Positions 1-10,587 of a DNA stretch of 64,000 nucleotides are shown here, piece by piece. The position numbers were made by a program, and so were the translations under genes. The stretch is from Oreohelix idahoensis (Eukaryota > Mollusca > Gastropoda > Stylommatophora > Oreohelicidae): the NCBI GenBank assembly GCA_024509875.1, contig JAMPIV010000582.1, positions 333,501 through 397,500 on the forward strand. Reading direction: 5' to 3'. Within the stretch, counting starts at the first letter, position 1. Every line of letters starts with the position of its first letter. The notes under the pieces are model-generated. The model worked only from the letters and a program-made list of their open reading frames with translations. It made no database searches and had not been told where the DNA came from.

Positions 1-186
1 TAGCCTAAGGGAGTCCAGAACAAGCCGTGTCTTGTAATGCAATCAGCATCATCATCACCAGGTGCTATCTTCACATCGAAGGTCGACTGAAACGGATCTT
101 CAACGTGTTGTTTCTCTTGTCTTTATTGTGTACTCTGATAGACTTTCTCCTGGCAATCTCTTGATGTTATCTTTCGACTTATAGAG

Positions 187-600
187 CTATCTTACTCTTG
201 CACGTTTGCCTTGAAATCTGCCTGCTATTATGATCTTTAGTAAAGTGTTATGTCTTTTCACATGGCCAAAATATTTTATCTGCCTAATTTTCATCTCCTT
301 TATTAATTCTCGTCTCATTCCTTGGTTGTCTAGGACCTGCTTATTTGTTTTCTTGTCTTTCTTTGAGATATGTTCCATTCTTCTATATATCCACGTCTCA
401 ATGGGCTCAATTCTTTCTTCTAATCTAATGCAATAATCAGGATTCTTTGAAAACTGTGCTATATCCATCGCCAGCATCTTCTTGTCATATCTCATTCCAC
501 AATCACCTGTTTGGTTTTTCTCATCAGTTCTACATTGGTAATCTTGTACCATTTCAATCCTTCTATTCTACGCAAGCACCGATTTAACAGAATCTGTATC
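187..600 (-). pseudogene. Composite of two LINE 3' coding ends (LINE-A joined to LINE-B)
   Basis: The minus strand is open from 552 to 187. Its second half reads like the C-terminal tail of a LINE reverse transcriptase: a WIYRRM motif, then TNKQVL, then a GHVKR motif and a basic GKRAR end. The first half (about 430-600) instead matches the tail of a different LINE type seen at 56819-57245 (CLRRIEGLKWY, TNVEL). The join lies near 430. Neither catalytic RT motifs nor an endonuclease is present, so this is non-coding debris of two 5'-truncated elements. The same join recurs at 15864-16110, so it predates the duplication of this segment. Confidence 0.7.
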
Positions 601-1122
601 AGCTCGCTACTATTACCAATACTAATATTATTACTAACCCACTACTGCTGTTGCCAGTTACTGTTGCAATTAGTACCACTGCCATTGTTGCAATTGACGA
701 TTCTCATGCTAAATTACTGCTGTTAACACTACATGCTGCTACTGGAGCTTATACTATAAGATCTAATGTTAATACTGCTATAACTAAAGCCACTGTTACT
801 AATACTGTTACTACTAATGCTATTATTTTTAATTATTACTATTACTAATACTGGTACTACTAATTATGCTACCTCTAATTACCACTATTACTAATATTGC
901 AAGAGACTAACGCTACTATTACTAATTACCACTACTACTATTATTGCTACTAGTAATACTACTATTACTAATTATCACTATCATTAATACGGCTACAACA
1001 AATACTACTAATTACTATTACTACTAATACTGCTGTTACTAACGCTACTATTACTAATGACTAGTACCACTAATGTTGCTACTACTAATACTAATATTGC
1101 TAATTACTAATATTACTAATAC
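340..1122. repeat. Left copy of a ~785-bp direct repeat
   Basis: This segment (LINE composite plus ACT satellite) recurs in the same orientation at 15864-16652 with only scattered substitutions and small indels, such as a 4-base difference near 424. The pair flanks a 14.7 kb block whose texture differs from the rest of the window. It could be a segmental duplication or an assembly overlap left on both sides of a filled gap. Confidence 0.9.
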
Positions 1123-1130
1123 TTCTTCTT
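600..1130. repeat. ACT-rich satellite, degenerate
   Basis: This tract is built from ACT, AAT and GCT triplets (tactactaat, actattacta and similar) in an irregular array. It starts immediately at the truncated 5' side of the LINE-B fragment. It is related to the better ordered arrays at 16110-17590 and 18940-19815. Short reading frames across it are composition artefacts. Confidence 0.85.
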
Positions 1131-1149
1131 TGATCCATAACCCCCACAC

Positions 1150-4100
1150 AACACCGTTCTCAAAGGCAGGTCAGCGGCAACCCAATTACGCTAGGGTGGC
1201 GTCTTGTAGGGCAGGCAAACAACAAATTGATTCGAGTCGCACTTTGCTTGGTCGGCGGCAATTCACTTCGTTACCAGTGCTCCTCCAAATACTCTGGTTC
1301 ACCATCTTGCCGCAATCTCAGCTTCCACAAGTTCTCCCGCCTAAGTTTGTTTTTTCGGTACAGATCATCTCTCTCCGCTCGCTTTCACCTCAGGGGTCTA
1401 ATTAGCAGATGATTTGTTCATTGTGATGGTTATTACTGGGATCCCTTCTGGAGGAACGTGGCCATTACCAGCATACTCACAGCGTTCTGAACCAGCTTTA
1501 TGTTTGGTGTGCATGTAATCAAGCTGGTCTACTCCGTTTTCTGTAGTTAGTTATTGGTTGATGATTGTGTTTTGGACACTTAAAGATTAGGGGAATTTTA
1601 CACTTTAGGAAGTTTTTTGTGGCTAGGAGGACTGTTTAGACATTTTAATTTCATATGTTAATCTCCACAACATTTCAGCACTATATGAGAAAGAACAGAA
1701 AAGTACAACAGCTCTCATAAAGTCTTTAATTTGGTTGTTTTTGTGCTGTACTGGGAAGGAATTCCTAAATGTTATGTCGAGAACAGCAACAGGCATAATC
1801 CCTGTTCTCGTCTTTAATTCCATTCTTGTTGTTTAATGTTCTTGCTTGTTCCGCCGTCAGAGTGTTACTACTGCTTCCTAGGTTAAGTAAATGTGTTCTG
1901 TCTGTTCTAAAAACTTCCTGGTTCCTTACTGTTATGGCTCAAGGATTTGCACCCAACATTTAGTGTTAATGACCTCTGTCTTCTTACTACAATTGATGTT
2001 CAGGCCCAACCTATGCTGGCCATAACTTATTTCACGTCCTATCCGGTTTTGGTCTGTGAAATTGTGTTGTTCGTGACCATGCGCGAGTTAGTGCAATGTC
2101 ATTTGCTTATTACCAAAATTCTTCAAAGTGTAGAAAAAACGTTGGTCCCCATCTAATTTCATCTTGGAACTGCCCTCTGTTGTATGGCACGTATCACACA
2201 TGTACTTATGTCTGTCAATAAAATTAATGTTGTTGTTTGAGGCGGCATCACCCTCTGTCGTACATATTGTATTTACACTGTTGCTTGTAAGTTTACATTT
2301 ACTAGATACCCATACTCTGCATGACAATAGTTAGAATAGATGGGCTTTTATATTAATGGAATACAATGAGGCTGGGAAATTCCTTAAAGCCCTTCAGTAA
2401 TTTCACACATAGGATGTTACGCCCAGTTTGTGTTTGCTGTCAGAAAGGCCATTTTTCAAAATCAACCCAAAACGTTTAATGTACCAGCTGTCCTCTGCCA
2501 TTACTGGAGCACATGCATCTATAATGTTCCTCGAGCCGCGCCAAAATATATGTATCTGCAACATCTTCTGTTCCTTTCTGATATGCACGCTTGTTCAAGT
2601 GTAAAGATGTGTTTATGGGTAATATAGGAGTGGGTGTTGAAATTCTCTGGGATGATTTGCGTGCCTAGTATTTTGCTGGGGGAACTGAGGGAGTTATGTC
2701 GTGGTGTGGTAATTAATCTCCAGTAGTTTGCTGTTCTGCAAGGTCGCCCCTGTCTTGGGCAATTTTGGACCATTTATTACTTTAGTCTCCACTCTGTTGG
2801 TGTTGTCTTCAGTTTCCCCGGATGACTTGTGCCTATAATCGTGGGTTCTAATTAGGTTCTGACTGCTTAGTTCATGGGGCTGTCTGGATAAGTCAGCATG
2901 TACGAATTGTCCGTGACCAGGTAGCTTGTCATGGCGAGGTTAAAGGGGGGAGCCCTTGGTTTGAATGGGTGTTGGTGATATTTCTTCTTTTACGGGGAAT
3001 GTCTGTATTTATGTCTAATTGTCATATGTGAAGATCAGGGGAATGGATCAGTGGTGGTCTCTGGTGTTTCCTTAGTTCAGTGATTGGGCTGGAGAGCTGC
3101 TGACGCAGGCCATCTTGATGGGGGAATGAAAAAGGGGACTGTGCAGGGATGGTGTGGGATGAGGATTTCCTTGCTTGACTCTTACTTAAGGGTGGGATAG
3201 AGGGTGGAAATCGTTTTCCACTGAGGGTGGGTGGGTTGTTTAGCGGGATGGGGGATGGGAGACATGGATGGCAAAGACTGAGGCAGGGTGTTCACTTGGG
3301 TATTAATGTTTGCCTAATCCGTGCCTGTTTTGCAAGGGTTTGACGTTTTATTCCTTGTTCCAATGTGACTGTACTTGTTCAGCTACGGTATTGACCTTTT
3401 AACCTGGTCCGAACCCTCCCAGCTGAACTGCCCCCCCCCCCAACCCACCTATTGCCCCTAAACCCCCCCCCCTCCCCCCCCCCCCCCGTGTTTTCTTTTC
3501 TTTTCATTTCCTTTCTCTTCGCTATGGTGTTTATGCTGTTGTCTTGGTGTTATCCAGGTACTTGGCTCTTTCTTTCCGGGTAATACCCAAGACGATTGAC
3601 TTGGCTGCTTTCTTTGTATATTGCTTTGAGATGGTGTTGTTGAATTCTGGTAGGAAACATTAGTATGGTACTCTGTTATTTCCTTGCTTTTGGTAAATCA
3701 AGATAATCGTCTACTTTTACGATCGGACCACAGAACGACTTTTTCTGGTGTGGGGGAGGGTTCCTTAAATGTTTCGTGATGTTATTACTCTTTTATGTTT
3801 GACTGCAAAAACTGGTCCAGCAGCTCTCGAGTTTCACCTTCAGTCTTGCTACTACTAGGTGATGGATCACTTCCCCACATCCTGGCGCCTCTTATTAATT
3901 TCACGTCTTGTAGGTGCATGTCTCCATATGCACATTGATACATTAATGTGATCTATCTGATGTTTTTGTACTCGTCCGTTTGGTGATTCCCATGTGATTA
4001 ACTTGAGTGCACTTCTTTGTTTTTGTTTGAAAAAGTTGTACCTACAATGACCCACGGTTGTTAATACTGCAGAAGCTTATTAATTTGTCCCCATTTCTCA

Positions 4101-4760
4101 TTTAACAAAACACTGTTCTACACTGGCCGCATTTCCCCATTGTTTACTTGTCTTTCCGTCTATTATAATTATTGTGTGTTCCAACTTTCGCCATTTTGTG
4201 GTTTAGGTCTCCACTCTTAGACTGATTAATAAGGATCGTAACTTGGTAGTACAGTTTCCAGATTTCCTTTTGTACCGCTGTTGATAGAACTCGTCCTTGA
4301 AATCTCTTTCATCCGCTGTCGTTTGTTGGTGCATTAGCATATTATGATTTATCTTGTTGATTGTGTTGGTGAATCTATACTCCTCTCAGTCTTGCTCTTA
4401 TTATTTCTGTATGTTGTTAATGGGTTTCCATTCCAGTAGAGAGACCTTTTCCATTTCCTTTTCTGTTAAGGATAATGGCTACACCTTCGTTGTGTCCTGA
4501 CACGTTACATCTCTACCAGAACTACAGTACTGTTTCCCCTTTGTGTAGCTGTTTTTTAGCTCATCCCCTTCACTGTCCATCCTGCATCTCGGCTTTATTC
4601 CCAGGATATGTAGTTTTGTTAATTCCTCATCTTTGCTGTGATCTGGTCCTCAGCTTTTCCTGCCCTCATTCTTTAGTTTTCTGGGACATTCCCTAAAAAA
4701 ACCAATTATTTGGTTTCGTAGTTTTTGCCGGTCTGGGCATCCCGTTTTCAATGCTCAGTG
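1150..4760 (-). pseudogene. Highly degraded full-length RTE-type LINE
   Basis: Read on the minus strand, this follows the RTE element at 47514-53233 from end to end. The 3' end matches at 1190-1540 (acaacaaattgatt; caggggtc). The RT region matches at 1650-2330 (ctgccctctgttgt). The inter-domain region matches at 2990-3180 (tttcttctttta). The endonuclease matches at 3867-4055 (TWESPNGR ... QIDHI), and its start matches at 4475-4700. The match is colinear but full of short insertions, so this copy is about 10% longer than the intact element's roughly 3.3 kb. No frame stays open. Runs of C lie at 3431-3487. It is either a very old copy or poor-quality sequence. Confidence 0.75.
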
Positions 4761-4789
4761 GCGCTCCATTTGCGGCTATTCAACACAAT

Positions 4790-5250
4790 GTCAGTGTTGC
4801 CGTGATAAATTCTCGCAACATCGTTTTATTTCAATATCTGTTTTATAACCGACACAAGGGAACAACTGCTTGAAATCTAATAGTCACACCTTTTCTCAGG
4901 TAATAGCAATTGTCTTCTCGCGTTGGTATCGTAATGCAAGTTTACAACTGTTTTAAGACTGTTGGTCATTTTTTGCTGCTGGGAACTGCTGCATGATAGA
5001 CTTATTGTCTTTTGTTGCTTTTTGGTCAATGGTATCATTGTTTCCGCTTCACCACTAGAAAGTGCACTGTGGGTTAAGAGCTCGATTAGGTGTGCTGATT
5101 TTTGGAATGGCCGCATAAAAGTGTAAATGGCTCGTCGTTAGCAGGGAGGGTGGGGGGGTAATCCGCACTATAGGGGGTGTTCCTAGTCAGGGATAGTGTT
5201 GTCCTCTCCACGCGTTATATAACGGATATTTCAGTTTATTTTCGGGGGTG
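4790..5250. repeat. Left member of a divergent repeat pair with 14080-14560
   Basis: Shared words occur in the same order in both blocks: gataaattctcg, tagtcacattt or tagtcacacctttt, tcattttttgc followed by gctgggaac, and ccgca followed by tcaggga. Many small indels separate them. The pair brackets the gypsy-type element, so these may be remnants of its LTRs, but I could not fix ends or target duplications. Confidence 0.4.
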
Positions 5251-8200
5251 GAAATACCTGTATAGTGTTTTTCCACATTGTCGAGTGAGTTGGTTGTGAA
5301 TGTCTTGTCATGATTCGAGTTTTTGGGTTGCAAGAAAGCAAGGTATCATTTGTCTTGTTTCATTTAAATCTGCGATGATTTTGGGTCTCGCGTGTATGCG
5401 TATTTCGAAATGATTCTCGACTTCATAAGCATTTAGGGTCGTCTGACCGAAAGTCGTCGTCTACGCGAGGGGGGGGTTCGAGTTCTTTCCCTGAGATACA
5501 AATGTCGCTTTGCTCATTGTTACTTGCATCGGTTGCATGAAGCCGCACAAGTATGCCAACGGACCACCCATGTACTTGTACCTTTGTTAAATGGAACTAG
5601 GTTCTACGATAAAGCTCTTTTATTTATTTTTAAGTAGGATATTTCTATGCTTGTAGGATCATTGATTTGTATCTACTTATTCTGGTCCGTAGCGTTGTCT
5701 GTCTTGCATGAAGTCAATAACTAAGGAGTTTGAGGGTGAAGTCTGATATCTCATACATCTATGGTTATGTCTCCTGGCTGGTATCTGTTTATAGATAGAA
5801 GGGGATGTCATAATCATTGCCTTGCCAGTTTTCCACAGCACCTGTAACTTTAACATTTTATCACAGCACTTATGAACAGATATTATACATACTGTTTGCA
5901 TTCTTGATACATCATCATTGTTGTACATTGCTGTTCTACCGTATTATTCATGTGCTCAGTATTGAATGTTGCTGGAATGGATAGAATTAGGACATGTTTG
6001 ATGTACGGCACTACACAATATTTGCGGTATACGCATTTTTTATGTGCTGACAAATGTGGGCTAATACATCAAAAATATAAATAATGAAGGATCAGGGAAA
6101 AACGGTCAATCGGGTCTTGTTTATAGGATCTCATTGATCCTTTATACGTCCGTGAGTTTACTGACAGTCCTATGTGGAATTGCCCTATTGTTGTATTGAA
6201 ACCTTGTGAGAAATGTTTTGAAGGACACACATCCCTTTGTCAGACTTATGACAAAATTGTTTGATCAGTTACACGGATCTACACAACCAACATGCGGGAT
6301 ATCAGCTCATGGTCTTCTACTTATGGCAATTCACGCCACTGAATTTGAGTGTGGGATCCATAAAAAGACTGGGGTGGGGCATGTAGAGGTGGTTTGATTT
6401 TCCGTTATACTAGCAAACACGGGGGTCACCTTACCCAAAATTCTATTTTCAACAAGAAATTCCATCAGCATCCTTCAAGAAATTAACATTCTTCAATACA
6501 GTCAACATCTTCAAAAAATTTTCAAAGTACTCGGCCGTTGAACCGGTAAAAGTCATATAAATTTCAACCTTTTTGACGGAAACAAGAATTTGACAGTACC
6601 GGCCTCGCGTTGTTACAATGTTGCCGGGATACTCGGACTGATGTTATCTCTTTTACGCAAGTCAAAGCATGTCAGTTGTCTGCTGTCAAGGTTAGACAAG
6701 TCGCTGTCGTTTTTTGGTATTGGTTCAAGTGCCGAGATGATGTTTCATCATAGTGCTCGGTTTTTGAATTGAACGGGGTTGTTTTTCTGAGAGGGCTCAC
6801 TTAGTACGCGATTTTCCTTCAAATCAAGCTTTCTTGGTGGGATTAGATAGGTCTAATTTACTTAAGTGCCGAAACAATATGCAACTCATATCAGTATTGT
6901 CAGAAGCTCTTGTACCATATGTAGTTAGCAGTGGAATAGGGTTCATTTCAGTTTCGATAGCTGTTTGAGGGATTCCATTCGTTTTGTGAGTTAGCTCTTA
7001 TGGATTGAGCGTTGACGAATGGACATTCAGTTCTTTCTGGCTGTTCTACGATTGTGAGTAGCCTTTAAAAATGTTGGGTAATGGATGGCCTGTTTGTATC
7101 GTAAAGACTGGTCCCTCTCTTAGGATTACTGTCTGCTGACGAGTCTGTTCTGTGGTGTCTTCATTTGGTATCGTTGCTGTATATGTGCGGGTGGGGGGGG
7201 GTTATGTTGGGGTGAGTATTGGAGTGTATGGGTGTGGGGTTATGTTTCATGAGTCTGGATGTTCTCAGGTGGGTTGGGGTACGTCTCGCTTAGAAATGTG
7301 GTGTTCCACGTCATAGGAGGTCGGTTCTTCTTATTTCGTGAGCGTCGGGTGTGTCGGTGGATGTCAGTGTAGGGGTGTTTGCATCATTTCCGTATAGGGA
7401 TGGTGGAATTTTTTCTCTGCTTAGTAAAGCGCAACTTAGTCTGTTGCTATGGGTTATGTTAGGGCTGTAGCATGACCCATGTTTTAATATGTTTTCGTTA
7501 TTTTTTAGATTTCATGGGTTTCTTTATGTTTTTTGTATTGTGTCTTTTTTGATTTTGTATTTTTTGTTAGAAACTACTACTCTTGTCTATTAATTGTAGT
7601 TGCTTATACGGAACATTTGTATGCTTTGTTCACACTGTGGTGTCATGTATTTTTGTTGTAAACATTTACTATCGCAGATTATCGTACACATTTTTTTGTT
7701 GGATATGTTGTCATTTAAAAGAGATTGGGGGGAGGGTGGTTATTTTTAAGTGATTTTCTGGAAAGTAGGTTTTAGTGCGTAATTGTTGCTTTGATTTTGT
7801 TCATTGTTTTACATTTTGTTATTGTTTACATATTGTTTGTTGAATTGTTTGCATTTTCTTCAAATGTTTAGTCATTTCTGCATGTGTTTTACAATAGTCG
7901 AGTTTGGTTTATCAGTTATATAGTAATTAGTTAATGGGACTATTTGCTATAGAATGCACTGTTCGTCAGTTACTACGATTACTGATTGTTGATAATGACA
8001 TGTATGATGAATAGTGTCGTGCCAGCTATTGAATGAGAAGTTGCTATCATATTTATTGATTCAAGATTTGATGATTGCTGATGCACATTATTTCAATATA
8101 TACAAGTTCTTTGATATTGGAGACTTGTTTTCCCACAGGAGACTGGGATCTGGGATAATTAATGTGATGTGAATTACAACAAGTGCTCATATATATTTAA

Positions 8201-8280
8201 GACTTGTTATACACTTAGCGTGTTGAAAAATATAATTAGTTAATTATTTTACAGGTGATTTTGGATACTCAATGATAATA
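5250..8280. other. No recognisable gene; T/G-rich sequence
   Basis: Only short frames occur, all under 90 codons, and no family motif could be read. There are G runs at 5148-5157, 5468-5476 and 7190-7201. The texture is like the degraded RTE copy to its left. The last few hundred bases lead into the gag start of the gypsy-type element, so a 5' LTR and leader may be hidden here, but none could be delimited. Confidence 0.4.
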
Positions 8281-8285
8281 CTGTT

Positions 8286-9620
8286 AGTCAAAATGTCTAC
8301 ATTTGATGCACTTTAAAAGGGAATCAGAATGCTGAGGAAAGGAAATTACTCCAGCTAGATAGCTGCTGGATATTAAAAGGACTTGAAAAAAATGAGGGGG
8401 CTGAGAATAAAAGAATAAAGAAGCTGATAAATTAAAAGATCTTGAAAAAAGAAGGGGCTGAAAATAAAAGACTTGAAAAAGAAGCTGAAAATAAAAGACT
8501 TGAAAAAAGAAGCTGAAAATGAAAGACTTCAAATGCAGGCTCAAGCTGAAGAAAGGAAGTTACAAAGAGAGTCTGATGAGAGGAAAGCAAAAATGGAACA
8601 TGAAGAAAAACTCTTAGCTTTAGAGTTGGAGAAATTGGAATTGACCAGGATGAGTAATGGTAATGATTCAAAAAAAGGTTCCTCTTCTGGGAAAGCTAAT
8701 TAATATACCTTTAAGATTAAGTTACCAACATTTAGTCCTTCCAGTGATGACATTATGTTCTATCTGGACAGATTTGAACAAGCATGTACAGCTCATAACA
8801 TAGACAAAGCAAAATATGTTTATCAGTTATCAGGGATACTGACAGGTAAAGCTCTAAGTATATTATTAAATATGGTGGATGAAACCTGACAAGAAGACAA
8901 TTATTATGAGGTTGTCCCAGGGCCCGCTTTGTTAAAGAAAATATCAGCTTAACGAAGACGGCTATCGTCTACAATTTAAAAACATGTTACCCTGAAAATG
9001 GAGTTGAATTCTCCGAGTTTATTGCAAGGAATACGCATTTACTTTCTCACGATGGGTTGAACTATCTAAGACGGAAAAAAAAACTTATGAAGGACTTATG
9101 GACTTAATACTTAGAGACAAAGTCATGTCGTCTGTCAATGAGTCTTTCCTTGCTTTTTCTTCATGAACGTAAACCTAAAAACAATAAAAAGAAATGGAAA
9201 GATTTTTCTGTTGCCAATACGTAACTGCGCACCCAAACAAAACCATCGGTATCTCTAAGGTGAAAAAAGGTTTACCAGTTGCTTCGGCAGCGTCAAAACT
9301 TTTCCGTATGTCAAAAAACTTTGCTCGTAGATTCCCACAAAACAAAATTTTGATAGAAAGGCAAGCAGTAGCGGGTAATTTCTGTCAAAATCATGGAAAC
9401 CAATTTCATGGTGATTCTTCTTCGAAGAATTGGAGACAACCTGATAGTGGTCGTTACTATCACCCTAATAATTATAGGCATTTCAAAAGAGGATATGGTA
9501 ATAGAGGTTATTCCTGCCGAAGACCTCAGAACCAAACAAATAGATGTTCGCATCAATGTGAACATGATAGTAATAAATCGTGGAAACTGGAAATTCGAAC
9601 ACTGTTATAACAATTACAAT
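8286..9620 (+). pseudogene. Gypsy-type gag remnant
   Basis: The region starts with a charged, repeat-built coiled coil (KKEAENERLQ, EERKLQRESDERK, best at 8473-8703). A capsid-like stretch follows whose motifs FYLDRFEQACTAH and LSGILTGKAL are readable just past the stop at 8701. Later come SEFIAR, HERKPK and a basic, Arg/Asn-rich tail (9400-9610). This order is that of retrotransposon capsid proteins in which the hydrophobic LSG.L.GKAL helix is conserved. Stops and frame changes near 8701, 8890 and 9060-9190 break it. No intact CCHC knuckle was seen. It belongs with the protease and integrase remnants downstream. Confidence 0.65.
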
Positions 9621-10049
9621 AGAGACATACAATAGAGGCAACAATAACTGCAGTAGATAATAATAATAACTCTGATATACTTCAGAGGTAATAAATAGTC
9701 GGGGTAGATCTCAACAACAAAAAAAAGAGATATCAGCAGGCTAATGCTGTACAAACAGGAAAGGTACAAACTGAGGGGAGCCTGTAATCAGATTGTTGTT
9801 GATAGTAAAAACTTTGAACGCTGTCACTAGGTTCTGCTTTTTTTGGGATGAGACAAAAAGAGAAGCATAACCACAAACAACAATGCCCCCAATGCAGTAC
9901 TACTTATTCGAACCGGGGTTCCATTAACCATAACTACTTTGAGTTTGTGGGGTCACCCATAAACTTCCGCTTCTTTCCTGCTGCTGTTGCGCATGACGGG
10001 AGGGGTTCTTTAATTCTACATAAAGGGTCTTGTTAAAATGTTACTCTCC

Positions 10050-10340
10050 GGTCTCACTACTTTTGTCGATTCCGGATGCACCCCCACTATTGGTGTTAGA
10101 CAATCGCTTGTAGATCCATCTTGTGCTACAGGAAGGGTTTATTAAAAAATGTGTGTCACATTTTGGCGGCACTCTAGAAAAAAAATATCCTACTGCACTG
10201 GTGTAATTTTCGCATTGCCCCACTACCCTTTCTTTAAACTGGAGATGTGCATGCTTGGTCTTGTCTCTTACCTACAATCCTATTGAGGGACCTTATTATT
10301 GGTCGTATTCACGGAGTTAGGGAGTGTACCCCACAGCAGA
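10050..10340 (+). pseudogene. Retropepsin-like protease remnant
   Basis: At 10050-10110 one frame reads TTFVDSGCTPT, the Asp-Ser-Gly active-site signature of retroviral-type aspartic proteases. Near 10285-10320 another frame reads DLIIGRI, the hydrophobic ILG-like strand near the end of such proteases. Frames change between the two, so it cannot be made as one protein. It sits between gag and integrase, as expected for a gypsy-type element. It continues into a linker (FIKLQEEDPSLKK, 10470-10525) typical of the segment ahead of an integrase zinc domain. Confidence 0.6.
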
Positions 10341-10587
10341 TTGCTGCTTGGGAAGATAATAACATGCAAGCTACAAATGCAGTAGTTACAAGAGCACCAG
10401 CTCTACAAACACCCGAAACTTCACTGAATAGTGATAATGAAGTTGATAGCCAAGATAGTCACTTAGTAATTACTCGTGACTCTTTCATAAAATTGCAAGA
10501 AGAAGATCCTTCTTTAAAAAAAAATTCTTCGTTCTTGCGAAGAAAGGTGATCCGAATCAGGATACAAATAGAAAATCTTGGATTGCA

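Noticed and set aside
6206..6397. 63-codon plus-strand frame
   Set aside because: It reads smoothly but matches no family I know and lies in the error-like block; no neighbouring frame extends it.
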